Source of the DNA: Bacteroidota bacterium
GTDB taxonomy: Bacteria > Bacteroidota > Bacteroidia > AKYH767-A > 2013-40CM-41-45
Reading direction: 5' to 3'
Assembly: GCA_004295015.1 (NCBI GenBank)
Contig: SHNE01000010.1
Location: 82,079-146,078 of the forward strand
Length of the DNA: 64,000 bases
The notes below the pieces were generated by a model. The model was not told the origin of the DNA, searched no databases, and saw only the letters and a list, made by a program, of their open reading frames with translations. Made by a program: the position numbers and the translations under genes. Positions 37,001-46,319 of the stretch are shown piece by piece (position 1 is the first letter of the stretch; every line of letters starts with the position of its first letter).

Positions 37001-40000
37001 AAAGATTGTTGAAGCTTATAGCGGTTCCTTCACATGCTGAAGAAGCTGTGAAATCTGTTACCGGATTTGGGTTGACATTAAGAATGTGCATCAAGGTTCC
37101 TGTGCAACCGTTCGCGTCAGTAATTGTTACAGAATAATTTCCGGCTGTCGAAACAGAAATTGAGGAGGCTGTTGATCCGTTCGACCAACTATACGTACTT
37201 CCGGGATTTCCTGCCAGAAGTGTAGCACTTCCACCATCACAAATTGAACTCGTCACCGGAGTGGAATTGAGTGAGTTTCCTAATGTCACTGTGGAAGTTC
37301 CCATGGCAGGACAACCATTAGGGCTTGTAACAACAACAGTATAGATTCCTGAATCGCTAACATTTATTGATTGAGAGGTTTCACCTGTTGACCATGCAAA
37401 GGTTGACCCCGGATTTCCTGCATCCAAAGTTGTACTAAAGCCGGGACAAATAAAAGTAGGCGACAAATTCACAACAGGGACAGGATTTACAGTTACAATC
37501 ACTGTATCTCTTCTTACACAACCACTTGCACTTGTTCCCGTAACAATATATGTAGTGTTTACCGAAGGACTTACATAAATAGTCGAAGTGGTAGCCGCAC
37601 CCGGATTCCAGGAATATGCATTCGCTCCTGATGCAACCAGATCGGTTGTTGATCCTACACAGATAGCTTTATCCGGTCCTGCACTAACATTCGGGAGAGG
37701 ATTTACAGTAACATTTGCAGTATCGGTAGCCACACAACCATTAGCATCTGTTCCGGTGACGAAGTATGTTGTGTTGGATATTGGGTTGACAGATATAGAA
37801 GAAGTTGTATAACCACCGGGACTCCAAACGTAACTAAGTGCACCTGATGCCGTCAGGGAAGCGGAAGAGCCGGTGCATAAGATCCTATCCGGTCCGGCTG
37901 AAACTGCAGGAAGATTGTTCACAATCACATTCACCATGTCATTTGCCGTACAAGAATTGGCATCTGTAACTCTAACAGTATAGGTAGTATTGGATGAAGG
38001 ACTTACTGTAATGTTTGATGCAGTTGTTCCTCCCGGACTCCATAGATAGCTGATACCACCGCTTGCAGTTAGACCGGCTGAATTACCATTACAAATTGTT
38101 TGATCTGCACCTGCATTGGCAACTGGATTTGTATTTACAACAACCGGCTTCACAACTGTATCAGTACATCCGAAACCGGAAGTAGCGATGAATCTTACCG
38201 TATAGGTTCCTGCTGCAGCATAACTGTGACTCGGCGAACTTTGATTTGAAGTATACGTGTCTCCAAAATCCCATGAGTAAGTTGTGATTGAACCTGTAGG
38301 TATCGTTGAACTGTTACCGAAAACTGTAGCGGAACCTGCACAAACAGGTGCTGCATTGAAATCGGCAGTTGGCAGAGGATTGATGGTAATGGTTCTTGAA
38401 ACAGTATTGGAACATCCACCTGCAGTTGTGACCGTAAGACTTACATTAAAGTTTCCGGAAGTTGCATATAAATGAGATGGATTTTGTGAGGAGGAGCTGG
38501 CTCCATCTCCAAAGTTCCATGCATAGGTTGTTATAATCCCACCGGAAATTGTCGATGTATTTGTAAAAGCCAATGCTGATCCCTGGCAAGCTGAACCATT
38601 GCTGAAGTTTGCAACAGGAAGTGGATTAACGGTAACCGGATTAGTAATGGTATGACTGCAACCATCAGCACTGATAACCGTTAGTGTCACGTTATATGTC
38701 CCCGGTGTTGTATATATATGGGTAGGATTTTGAAGCGATGATGTTGCGGTATCACCAAAATCCCATGACCAGTCGATGATAATTCCGGATGAAATACTTG
38801 AAAGATCTGTAAACGATGTAACGTTTCCTGCGCAGGCAGAATTGGTTGTGAAGTTTGCCACAGGAATTGGATTCACCACCGCATTGACGGATATCGATCC
38901 GGTGCATCCGGAATTATCATCTACTTGTACGCCGTAAGTTCCGGATGAATAAACAGTAATGCTCTGACTTGTTTGTCCTGTGCTCCATAAATAGCTCATC
39001 CCCGGATACCCTGCATCAAGAATTGCACTGTCACCCTGACAAAATGCAACGTCATCAAGGCTGATGTTAATGGCAGTTCCCATAGTTACATTTGAAGATG
39101 CCGTAGCAACACAACCAAATGAACTTGTTACTGTCACGGTATATGTCCCGCCGGTAGAAATACTGATGGTTCTTGTCGTATCCCCGTTAGGCGTCCAAAC
39201 ATAAGAACTTGCATTGACTCCTGCGTCAAGCGTTAAGGTAGAACCGTTACACAAGAACATGTTCTGCAAGGTGAGTACCGGAGGATTGTGAACAATAACA
39301 CGTACCGTATCTCTTCCGGAGCAACCGCTTCCGTTAGTAACAGTAACAATATAGGAAGTAGTACTTCCCGGGTTTACGGTAATGGATGAATTTGTACTTC
39401 CTCCGGGAGACCAACTATAAGTTCCGCCACCGCTTGCGGTCAGTGTTGCACCGGATCCTGCGCAAATATTCTGATCAGCACCTGCGACTGCAGTAGGAAG
39501 AGAATTTACGTTCACACGAACAATGTCACTTGCTGTACAACCATTTGCATCGGTACCTACGACTGTATAATTTGTTGATGAAGTTGGATTGACTGTTATA
39601 GTACTGTTGGTTGAACCACCCGGGGTCCATGTGTATGAGTTTGCTCCACCGGCAGTAAGTGTAACTGCTGATCCGGAACAACTCGCCACATCAGGTCCGG
39701 CATTTACCGTAGGAAGAGGGAGTACCGCGACCCAGACCGTATCCCGGTTAATACAACCGTTTGCATTTCCAACGGTCACTACATAGGACGTAGAACTTCC
39801 GGGATTAACTGTTATAGAAGCATTCGTTGATCCTCCCGGTATCCAGGTGTAATTTGTTCCGCCACTTGCTGTCAGCGTTACACTTGATCCGGAACAAATT
39901 GTTCTGTCCGCACCCGCATTTGCTACAGGAAGTGGATTGACAGTGACAAGCTGAACGACAGTATCCAGGCATCCATTAGCATTTCCTGCAATGAGTGTAA

Positions 40001-41795
40001 CTGTATAGGACCCAACTGTACCATAAGTATGAGTTGGGTTTTGGAGAGTAGATGTAGAACCATCACCAAAATTCCAATTCCATGAAGTAATGGTACCCGG
40101 AGGTGTGCTCTGATCTGTAAAGCTTACGGCTGATCCTACACATGTATTTCCATAGCTAAATGCAGCCACAGGAGGATTAGCAATAACTATTTGATGCACA
40201 ACTGTGTCAAAACAACCCAGCGTATTCTCAATAATCAGGCTCACATTATATGTTCCTGCACCGGGAAAAAGATGACTTGGATTTTGTAGTGTTGACGAAG
40301 TTCCATCTCCAAAATTCCAGTTCCAGCTCCAGATAATTCCACCTGGTGTGGTAGACTGATCCGTAAAATTTACAGGAATATTAATACATGTAGTAGGAGA
40401 GTTAGTGAATTGAGCAACCGGAATAAAGGGCATAGTTACAACAACAGTATCTGTCGCACTGCAAACACCATCATTTGCAGTAACCCAATAGGTGCCGGCA
40501 CCAACAGTAATCCATTGTGAAGTGGAGCCATTGCTCCATAAATAAGTATAGCTGCCACTTCCGCCACTGGCATTTGCACTGAGTGTAGCAAAGTCACTGC
40601 ATGCAATCTGTTCATCGGGACCGGCATTTACAGTTATTCCAATAACATTTACGGTGTAGGAGTAAATCTGACTTCCATAGTATGGACATGCATCATCTCT
40701 GACACGCACAGTAAAAATATTTGAACTACCGATATCGCTATTGCCTGGCGTCCAGCAAAAAGTTCCGGTAGGGCGCGGGTCAACATTGCTATTAAATGAT
40801 GCCCCGGAAATTCCTCCATCCCAATTTACCTGAAGATTTTGACCTCCGTCAGGATCTAAAGAAAAGATGTCGAAGCAAGTTTCTTCATTGGCACAAACAG
40901 TTATCGAGAAGTCGTTTGTCCCATTTATACCTGTCAAAGAAGGAAGATTGTTTGCGCAATTCATTACCGTCAGTTGCAAGTCACGTTCAACACTGCCAAT
41001 TAACACACCGTTCCTGTATTCTTTAACGAGTACAGCCATTACGGTAACCTCAAGATTTTGCGGATTTAAACAGATATCTCCTGTTGCTGAATTAAAAGAC
41101 GTAGCTGGAAGTGAGTTTAAGGGATTCGCTGCATTATAAGGAGCCATGTAACTTACATTGGCTACCGCTGTTTGCTTCGGCGTAATTAATTCATAAACCA
41201 ATGAGTCTCCATCGGGATCATAAGCACCGTGATTAAAACAGTATTGTTGTCCTACACATAAAAATGGTACCGGCTTATTTGCAAATACAGGTGAACTGTT
41301 ACACGGAGTAATAACATTGTTTAAAGTTGAATAGATATAGAATGTACTTGTTCCTGGATTATTAATAGTGGTAATGGCTGCATTTCTGCAACATAATGAA
41401 TAACTAAAAACCCAGTCGGTACATTGTGCAGGCAAGGTGATGATCCCATCATAAACCCATTCCTGAATACCTGTGAATGATCCTCCATTACATGTAGTTA
41501 CCGAACTTGAGCAGGCCGGAGTAACCTCCTGACCGGTTCCCGGACGCGGGTAGGTTGTAACACCAAGACTTTGTCCGCAACTTGCCGAGCTGATAGTTAC
41601 GTAAGGACTTGCCGGGGCGGCGATACCGATACAATCTCTGTAAAACGAAACAGTAATTTTGTAGGTATTTCCCCCAAGACATTCGTAGGTGAGGTCGGCT
41701 CCCATAGTATGACTGGCAGATGCCGGGCTTGTGAACAGCGCCGTCATAAAAAGGGCAAGAATAACCGTACACCTCAGTTGTAGTTTTTGTGTCAT
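34077..41795 (-). CDS. Giant PKD/Ig-like repeat surface protein with gliding-type T9SS C-terminus
   Basis: A 2,572-aa secreted protein. After a signal peptide (about residues 1-27, ending PASA) comes a Cys-rich N-terminal region (about 28-400, with HTMGADLTYEC, CCRNAAI and DPDGDSLVYEL) found in many Bacteroidota adhesin-like proteins. Then follow about 16 PKD domains, each marked by a W-x-FGDG-like motif and HxY, mixed with about 11 Ig-like/SprB-like repeats of the form AGPDxxICxGSxxTLTASG. The final 90 residues (FAPNCFTPNGDGHNDLFRP, then VWIFDRWGLLL, YVYKIRG and GHVSIVY) form the gliding-motility-associated (T9SS type B) sorting domain. Probably an adhesin or a surface filament. A TTG at 41810 is in frame, but ATG 41795 fits the signal peptide. 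A terminator follows. Confidence 0.92.
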   Translation of the reverse strand: MTQKLQLRCTVILALFMTALFTSPASASHTMGADLTYECLGGNTYKITVSFYRDCIGIAAPASPYVTISSASCGQSLGVTTYPRPGTGQEVTPACSSSVTTCNGGSFTGIQEWVYDGIITLPAQCTDWVFSYSLCCRNAAITTINNPGTSTFYIYSTLNNVITPCNSSPVFANKPVPFLCVGQQYCFNHGAYDPDGDSLVYELITPKQTAVANVSYMAPYNAANPLNSLPATSFNSATGDICLNPQNLEVTVMAVLVKEYRNGVLIGSVERDLQLTVMNCANNLPSLTGINGTNDFSITVCANEETCFDIFSLDPDGGQNLQVNWDGGISGASFNSNVDPRPTGTFCWTPGNSDIGSSNIFTVRVRDDACPYYGSQIYSYTVNVIGITVNAGPDEQIACSDFATLSANASGGSGSYTYLWSNGSTSQWITVGAGTYWVTANDGVCSATDTVVVTMPFIPVAQFTNSPTTCINIPVNFTDQSTTPGGIIWSWNWNFGDGTSSTLQNPSHLFPGAGTYNVSLIIENTLGCFDTVVHQIVIANPPVAAFSYGNTCVGSAVSFTDQSTPPGTITSWNWNFGDGSTSTLQNPTHTYGTVGSYTVTLIAGNANGCLDTVVQLVTVNPLPVANAGADRTICSGSSVTLTASGGTNYTWIPGGSTNASITVNPGSSTSYVVTVGNANGCINRDTVWVAVLPLPTVNAGPDVASCSGSAVTLTAGGANSYTWTPGGSTNSTITVNPTSSTNYTVVGTDANGCTASDIVRVNVNSLPTAVAGADQNICAGSGATLTASGGGTYSWSPGGSTNSSITVNPGSTTSYIVTVTNGSGCSGRDTVRVIVHNPPVLTLQNMFLCNGSTLTLDAGVNASSYVWTPNGDTTRTISISTGGTYTVTVTSSFGCVATASSNVTMGTAINISLDDVAFCQGDSAILDAGYPGMSYLWSTGQTSQSITVYSSGTYGVQVDDNSGCTGSISVNAVVNPIPVANFTTNSACAGNVTSFTDLSSISSGIIIDWSWDFGDTATSSLQNPTHIYTTPGTYNVTLTVISADGCSHTITNPVTVNPLPVANFSNGSACQGSALAFTNTSTISGGIITTYAWNFGDGASSSSQNPSHLYATSGNFNVSLTVTTAGGCSNTVSRTITINPLPTADFNAAPVCAGSATVFGNSSTIPTGSITTYSWDFGDTYTSNQSSPSHSYAAAGTYTVRFIATSGFGCTDTVVKPVVVNTNPVANAGADQTICNGNSAGLTASGGISYLWSPGGTTASNITVSPSSNTTYTVRVTDANSCTANDMVNVIVNNLPAVSAGPDRILCTGSSASLTASGALSYVWSPGGYTTSSISVNPISNTTYFVTGTDANGCVATDTANVTVNPLPNVSAGPDKAICVGSTTDLVASGANAYSWNPGAATTSTIYVSPSVNTTYIVTGTSASGCVRRDTVIVTVNPVPVVNLSPTFICPGFSTTLDAGNPGSTFAWSTGETSQSINVSDSGIYTVVVTSPNGCPAMGTSTVTLGNSLNSTPVTSSICDGGSATLLAGNPGSTYSWSNGSTASSISVSTAGNYSVTITDANGCTGTLMHILNVNPNPVTDFTASSACEGTAISFNNLSSISSGTIQSYNWDFGDTSFSNVEQPSHAYSASGTYTVTLSVTSASGCSTTASRNIDIYPRPTASFSSPAVCAGINSVFTDASTVSSGTITTWNWNFGDATSGTGNSTSHLYAGDGTYQTSLIVISDRGCVDSTQRSIQIHKLPTANFSNGNECANTPIQFTNTSVAGSGSILFYSWNFGDGNTSSASNPAHSYTSDGSYIVSLNITSSLGCTSMKNGLAIVHPIPASDFSTSPACVNTSVAFNNLSSVSSGSITNYYWNFGDNSSSNSTNPSHTYVSDGTYQINLIATSDRGCKDTTQHDLIIYPEPSANFTAVDVCAGSPVEFLSTSSISSGVINNWLWDFGDGTSSSSDEPVHIYNTEGSYPVRLTVTSAQGCTAGFVANVNIFPNPAAAFISSNVCLGNGSSFINQSSVSGGISYSSLWSFSDGSQSTQANPTHTFTSSGIFTTVLTITSVNGCESQSTRMSRVYTPPTTMFAAPDVCYGALTRFDDNSYSQDGHITSWMWNFGDNTTSTEGNPTHLYSQTGQYNVSLTTTSSFGCSSPYQDSVSIYDRPVSRIQSANVCEGNPVQFINSTINNTGTTVSYLWDLGNGFTSTDSALTFNFSQPGTYDVTLTATSGFGCSDTQLKRLIVYPNPAVTFAGNNVCLNSNTTFTNQSSILSGAIQSYSWDFGDGATASQIHPSHLYSSPGNYTVSLNAVSDQGCVNSSTADIIVHPNPSVSFSAGAQGCAPISAGFQSNSVVSSGTISGWLWNFGDGAVSTDENAQHTFTQGGIYNISLSVVTDMGCQASYTQNAAVRVYSQPVADFTADPLIGDDVNPTVHFTNLSQNYSSYVWNFGDGTSTYTDLNPVHTFADTGVYTAQLITVNSYGCRDTIMRRIEIRPRSTLFAPNCFTPNGDGHNDLFRPYFTNMTNIQVWIFDRWGLLLTNWEGLEGNWNGYYHGEKCQQDTYVYKIRGIGIDGKYSEWVGHVSIVY

Positions 41796-42379
41796 GTTAA
41801 TTTGTTTCAAAAAGAGACCTGAATTGGACTGTTGATACTCTTTTATTAACTTCTATAAAACTACACCCCTGAGGAGGGAAAGAATTTTAATTAAGGTGAG
41901 TCAATACGTTTTGTAAGATTTTGACCTTTTCTATGACTCAATTTTTTAAGCATTGCCAAAAAGAGCTGCTAAGGCCTGATTTTATTTTTCGACGATGTCT
42001 GTTCGGAATAAAGGGATGAAAGGCCGGACACATGTTTGGTATCAATTTGGTCCAGTATGTGCTTTTAGTTCAATTTTCAACTTATTTTACAGTTTCAATC
42101 CCGATTCTATCAATTTTTTAATACATTTGCGCCTCAAAATCAGGGTTATTTCAGCTATTGAAAAGCCCGGATTTCAGACAATTTTTAGTGTCAGGATCTA
42201 ACAATCAGTTGAAATGAATTTTGGAATTCCTCATTCCATTATGATTAGCTCAAGTCGAAATTCACTTAATTTGATGATCCTTTCTAAACCAGACTTCACT
42301 GTATCGATAATTTTGATCAAATACTTGCAAATTTCTTTATCGAGACTCTCCCTGTTTACTCCAAATAATTTCCGCACAT
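41796..42379. other. Long intergenic region between the giant gene and terC
   Basis: About 580 bp. Two perfect TAnnTTTG boxes read toward terC (42122-42129 and 42308-42315). A 68-codon plus frame (41995-42201) looks spurious. No riboswitch consensus, RNA gene or repeat was recognised. Confidence 0.4.
42308..42315 (+). promoter_or_regulatory. TAnnTTTG promoter box for terC
   Basis: TAATTTTG, perfect -7 match, 64 nt before the ATG. A second box, TACATTTG at 42122-42129, would give a 245-nt leader. Confidence 0.4.
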
Positions 42380-43105
42380 ATGCTTCTTGAAATATTCTCT
42401 GCTGAAGGGATGATTGGCCTAGTTACTCTGATCATGCTTGAAATTGTATTGGGAATCGACAATATAATTTTCATAGCTATTCTTTGCAGTTACTTACCTC
42501 AAAAGGAGCAGGGACGCGCCAGAACAATCGGCTTAATGATGGCCATGGTGTTCAGGGTTCTGCTCTTATTGGGAATATCATGGCTTGTGCATCTTACCGA
42601 TCCGCTTTTTTATCTCGGTATGCTTGCACCAAGTGGCAGGGATTTAATTCTGTTTGCCGGAGGTGTTTTCCTCGTGTATAAAACAGTCAGAGAGATTTAT
42701 CATAAACTTCGATCTCATGATGAAAAGACCGGCAAGCCGATTGAAAAGAAGCTTACAGTCACTCAGGCAATAGTTCAAATTGCCATCATTGACATTATTT
42801 TCTCATTTGATTCTATTCTAACTGCTGTCGGACTGAGTCGGGATCTTACTGTAATGATTACAGCCGTTGTAATCTCAATGATTGTTATGCTTTTATTCGC
42901 GCCTCATGTGAGTAACTTCATCAATAAATACCCAACGCTGAAAATGCTTGCATTGGCCTTCCTTGTTTGCATAGGAGGATTATTGATTATTGAGAGTTTC
43001 CATTTTCATATTGAGAAGAGCTATATCTATTTTGCAATGGCTTTCTCATTGCTTGTAGAATTATTAAATATCAGGATGCGTAAATTGGATTTAAAACAAG
43101 AGTAA
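42380..43105 (+). CDS. TerC-family integral membrane protein
   Basis: Polytopic inner-membrane protein (241 aa) with about seven hydrophobic segments. The TerC hallmarks are LEIVLGIDNIIFIAIL near the N-terminus and IIDIIFSFDSILTAVGL in the middle; the conserved acidic residues in these helices are the presumed metal-binding site. Members are linked to tellurite resistance and, in several bacteria, to manganese export or metalation of secreted proteins. Start is ATG 42380. aroK follows 36 nt later on the same strand. Confidence 0.92.
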   Translation: MLLEIFSAEGMIGLVTLIMLEIVLGIDNIIFIAILCSYLPQKEQGRARTIGLMMAMVFRVLLLLGISWLVHLTDPLFYLGMLAPSGRDLILFAGGVFLVYKTVREIYHKLRSHDEKTGKPIEKKLTVTQAIVQIAIIDIIFSFDSILTAVGLSRDLTVMITAVVISMIVMLLFAPHVSNFINKYPTLKMLALAFLVCIGGLLIIESFHFHIEKSYIYFAMAFSLLVELLNIRMRKLDLKQE

Positions 43106-43141
43106 GCTTTAGTTTTCTCGCCCTGATTTTATTTGAGCACC

Positions 43142-43645
43142 ATGATCATTTTTCTAACCGGATATATGGGAAGCGGTAAGTCTAAAACGGGCGAATTGCT
43201 TGCCCGTAAGCTAGGCTATGATTTTTTAGATACCGATGAACTCATCGAAATGAGTCAAGGGAAGTCAATCAAAAGAATTTTTCAGGATTCTGGAGAAGAA
43301 TATTTCCGACACATCGAAATGGAAACCTTGCATTCTTTAGGCGAAAAAAAAAATGTAGTAGTAGCCACAGGTGGAGGTCTTCCCTGTTTTTCTAATAATA
43401 TGGAATGGATCAATGCTCATGGCATTTCCGTTTATTTTAAAGTTCCTGTTGCTATGCTCATTCAACGCCTTTTAAATGATCGGGGTGAAAGACCTTTATT
43501 GCAGAGTTTGACCGAAGCTGAGCTTGCAGAAAAGGTGAGAAAGCAAATGGAGTCAAGGGAGGAGTATTACCTGGCATCAAAAATAGTTTTCGATATTGCT
43601 CATCAGAATCTGAACGTTCTGATCAGGGAAATATCCGCTTATTGA
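43142..43645 (+). CDS. aroK: Shikimate kinase
   Basis: Phosphorylates shikimate at the 3-OH in aromatic amino acid synthesis. The P-loop is GYMGSGKSKTG (residues 6-16). Shikimate-binding motifs are DTDELIE near 32-38, FRHIEMETL with a conserved Arg-Glu pair, GGGLPC near 77-82 and the lid RGERPLL near 115. Length 167 aa from ATG 43142 is typical; a TTG at 43133 would add three residues. It is convergent with the phosphoribosyltransferase gene, with 6 nt between the stops. Confidence 0.94.
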   Translation: MIIFLTGYMGSGKSKTGELLARKLGYDFLDTDELIEMSQGKSIKRIFQDSGEEYFRHIEMETLHSLGEKKNVVVATGGGLPCFSNNMEWINAHGISVYFKVPVAMLIQRLLNDRGERPLLQSLTEAELAEKVRKQMESREEYYLASKIVFDIAHQNLNVLIREISAY

Positions 43646-43651
43646 TACCCA

Positions 43652-44161
43652 TCAGGAAAGGATAGCCCTGGCTTTATCACTTTCAAATTTTACAGAAACA
43701 TGCTCCTGCATTGTTGTGCTCAAGGTTAATCCTGAAAAATCAATAGCAATCGGAAAGCGTCTATGGTTTCTGTCAACCAGGACTACCGTTCTTACTTTTT
43801 TTATATCAGCATTAAGAAAAGGTTTTAGAGCATACATCATGGTTTTTCCGGAATTCAAAACATCGTCAACCAATACAATTACTTTCCCGTTTAATTCCTC
43901 CCTTCGCATCGAGATCACAATTTCCTGTTCAACCTGACTTTTCTTGTCGATGTGAACTTCAACCAATTTAATCGAAAGTCCTGATATTTTTTTTAGAATT
44001 TCTGCCAGCCGTTCAGCCACTAGGTATCCGTTTTTGATAATTCCTGCCAAAATAATTTCCGACTCAGAAATATTGTCTTCATAAATTTGATAAGCCAGTC
44101 GATTAAGCCTGTGCTCAATTTCTTTCTGGTCGAGAAGCAGAGTAGGAGAATGTTCCGTCAT
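43652..44161 (-). CDS. Phosphoribosyltransferase family protein, PyrR-like
   Basis: Type I PRTase fold, 169 aa. The PRPP-binding signature is VIVLVDDVLNSGKTM near residues 93-107. The N-terminus (LLDQKEIEHRLNRLAYQIYED) and the core motif AGIIKNGYLVAERLAEIL resemble PyrR and hypoxanthine PRTases. Whether it is a uracil PRTase, a regulator of pyrimidine genes or a purine salvage enzyme cannot be told from the motifs; a basic loop of the PyrR RNA-binding surface is not evident. It converges with aroK. Confidence 0.85.
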   Translation of the reverse strand: MTEHSPTLLLDQKEIEHRLNRLAYQIYEDNISESEIILAGIIKNGYLVAERLAEILKKISGLSIKLVEVHIDKKSQVEQEIVISMRREELNGKVIVLVDDVLNSGKTMMYALKPFLNADIKKVRTVVLVDRNHRRFPIAIDFSGLTLSTTMQEHVSVKFESDKARAILS

Positions 44162-44232
44162 GTCTGAACTTATTAATTATTTTTTCTTTTCCTGAAATTG
44201 AATTGCAATCTTGTGGATTTCCGTATGCGGAT

Positions 44233-44799
44233 CTAATTGGAAGTGAGACGTCCGGCCGAATAAAAATATTTCAGATAATAAGGTTCATCGAGGTCACTTA
44301 CTATTACGCCCAGGCTTGTACTTGAGTGTGCAAATTTATTTTTACCGAGATAGACTCCTACATGAGATATTTTCCCCTTTCGAATTTTGAAAAAGACAAG
44401 GTCGCCTTCACGGAGATCTTTTTTATCAATTTTATTTGTTTTTTTATGCAAGTCCCTGGAGCTGCCTTGCAAATTGATGTTGTATGAATCCTTTAATAAT
44501 TGACAAACAAGTCCTGAACAATCAATTCCACTTTTTGTATTGCCCGCATATTTGTAAGGTGTTCCCATCCATTTTGAAACATTATCATATAAGAGAGGAT
44601 TGATTACATAATTTAAATCATAGCCAAGTAAATTGGAATAGATGAAGCACCATTCCAGCTGCTGTTGCTCAGGATCTGAATCGGGTTTTAAATTTCTTTG
44701 AGCACTGGCATTAATAGCTGAAACAAGTATCAGTGAAACCCAAATCAAACACAGATTATATCGGTGCGATGCACCTGATTTGCTATGAATCATTTTCAT
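44233..44799 (-). CDS. NlpC/P60 family peptidoglycan hydrolase
   Basis: C40 cysteine peptidase that cuts D-Glu-DAP type linkages in stem peptides. A signal peptide (about residues 14-34, ending ASAQ) sends it to the periplasm. The catalytic domain (about 75-188) has the nucleophile C94 in GIDCSGLVCQL, then LREGDLVFFK, the base His in ISHVGVYLG and the FAHSS motif with the third polar residue. At 188 aa it is a minimal single-domain form without SH3 repeats. Its start overlaps the rlmD end by 17 bp, so the two are translationally coupled. Confidence 0.93.
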   Translation of the reverse strand: MKMIHSKSGASHRYNLCLIWVSLILVSAINASAQRNLKPDSDPEQQQLEWCFIYSNLLGYDLNYVINPLLYDNVSKWMGTPYKYAGNTKSGIDCSGLVCQLLKDSYNINLQGSSRDLHKKTNKIDKKDLREGDLVFFKIRKGKISHVGVYLGKNKFAHSSTSLGVIVSDLDEPYYLKYFYSAGRLTSN

Positions 44800-46201
44800 T
44801 TCTGCAATTTAATAAAATTACATTTTCTACATGAGTCGTTTGCGGAAACATATCCACAGGTTGAATGAAACTTACCGTATATTTTTCACTCAATAATTCA
44901 ATATCTCTGGCTTGCGTTGATGGATTGCATGAGATATAAACAATTCTGGAGGGAAAATATTCTGCCATTTTCATGACTGCTTCGGGATGCATGCCTGATC
45001 GGGGTGGATCTGTTATTATCACATCGGGTTTTCCATGTTCAGCTATAAACTCAGCGTTCAGGGTTTTATTCAGGTCACCGGAAAAGAAAGCTGTATTTTT
45101 TATTCCATTAAAACGTGAATTTTCTTTGGCGTCTTCAATAGCATCAGGTACGTTATCGATGCCGATTACTTTTTTTGCATTACGGGCAATGAAATTGGCA
45201 ATGGTACCTGTACCTGTGTATAAATCGTAAACAAGTTCATTTCCGGTCAGGCCTGCAAAATTACGGGCAATTTTATAAAGTTCAAATGCTTGTGTAGAAT
45301 TTGTTTGGTAGAATGATTTGGCTGATATTTTAAATTTCAATCCTTCCATCTCCTCATAAATATGACCTCTTCCATGGAAAATATTCACCGGAAGATCGAA
45401 GATGGTTGAATTTCGCTTCGGGTTGATGATGTATAACAGAGATGTCAATTGGGGAAAGGATTTTACGAGATGATTTAGAAGCAGATTTCTTTCCGATTCA
45501 AGATCATCCTTGAAAACAATTATCAACATCCATTCACCGGTGGAGGTGGAACGAAAAATTACATCTCTCAAAAAACCCTCCTGTTCCATTACATCGAAAA
45601 AACGAAAACCATTTTCAATGGAGAATCGTTTTATTTCGTTGCGGATCTGATTGCTCAACTCATCTTGCAAATAGCACTTGTCGATGTTAAGTATCTTGTC
45701 AAATCGTCCGGGTACATGAAAGCCTATTACATCTTCCTTCATTGGAATACCTGAGCTAAGTTCTTCTCTTGTAAGCCATCGTTTATCAGAACAGGAGAAA
45801 TCAAGACGGTTTCTGTAAAAGTATTGACTCGCTGAGCCAAGAATAGGAGAGATTTGCGGATCAGGAATTTTACCGATACGCTTTAAGACTTCTTCGACCT
45901 GTCTTTGTTTGTAGAGTAATTGTTTCTCATATTTGAGGTGTTGCCATCTGCATCCACCACAGGTTCCAAAATGCGAACAAACAGGTTCAACACGATCCGG
46001 CGAGGCTTCTACTAGTCGTACGACTCTTGCTTCTTTGTACTTCTTCTTTTTTCTGTAAACATGTACGTCAGCAACATCGCCGGGCACGGCACCTTCGACA
46101 AAGACAACCATCTTGTCGACCCGCCCGACTCCATGACCGTTTTCAGCAGTGTCGGTGATGCTTACATTCTCCAGTAAAAACTCGTTTTCTTTAGATTCCA
46201 T
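44783..46201 (-). CDS. rlmD: 23S rRNA (uracil-5)-methyltransferase RlmD-like
   Basis: SAM-dependent m5U methyltransferase of the RumA/RlmD family. The N-terminal TRAM domain (about residues 8-60: ENVSITDTAENGHGVGRVDKMVVFVEGAVPGD) is followed by the Fe-S cluster cysteines in CSHFGTCGGCRWQHL and DFSCSD. The SAM pocket motif is LYTGTGTIANFIA and the catalytic cysteine lies in ISCNPSTQARDI near the C-terminus. RlmD modifies U1939; U747 methylation by the same enzyme is possible in other phyla. A TTG at 46231 is in frame, but ATG 46201 (MESKENEFLLENV) is preferred. It overlaps the NlpC/P60 gene. Confidence 0.93.
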   Translation of the reverse strand: MESKENEFLLENVSITDTAENGHGVGRVDKMVVFVEGAVPGDVADVHVYRKKKKYKEARVVRLVEASPDRVEPVCSHFGTCGGCRWQHLKYEKQLLYKQRQVEEVLKRIGKIPDPQISPILGSASQYFYRNRLDFSCSDKRWLTREELSSGIPMKEDVIGFHVPGRFDKILNIDKCYLQDELSNQIRNEIKRFSIENGFRFFDVMEQEGFLRDVIFRSTSTGEWMLIIVFKDDLESERNLLLNHLVKSFPQLTSLLYIINPKRNSTIFDLPVNIFHGRGHIYEEMEGLKFKISAKSFYQTNSTQAFELYKIARNFAGLTGNELVYDLYTGTGTIANFIARNAKKVIGIDNVPDAIEDAKENSRFNGIKNTAFFSGDLNKTLNAEFIAEHGKPDVIITDPPRSGMHPEAVMKMAEYFPSRIVYISCNPSTQARDIELLSEKYTVSFIQPVDMFPQTTHVENVILLNCRNENDS

Positions 46202-46270
46202 TTGAATGCGAATGTAGCATTGATATATCAAATACCGAAGAAAGTATATGAATGGAAAGGCTTGAACTTA

Positions 46271-46302
46271 TTGGTTTTAGCTGTTTGCATTACGTATATT
46301 TG
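46271..46302 (+). promoter_or_regulatory. Promoter for rocD
   Basis: TTG at 46271-46273, a 21-nt spacer and a perfect TATATTTG at 46295-46302, 18 nt before the ATG at 46320. Confidence 0.65.
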
Positions 46303-46319
46303 CCACTTATTCGATTATT

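Noticed and set aside
34077..41795. Periodic similar segments, possibly a CRISPR-like array
   Set aside because: The period is that of whole PKD/Ig-like domains (about 200-260 bp) inside one open frame; there are no short identical repeats with unique spacers.
41995..42201. 68-codon plus-strand ORF upstream of terC
   Set aside because: Low-quality composition, no promoter, no recognisable domain; probably chance.
41796..42379. Possible yybP-ykoY (manganese) riboswitch before terC
   Set aside because: terC genes often carry one, but the conserved GGGGAGTAG-like core is not present in this leader.
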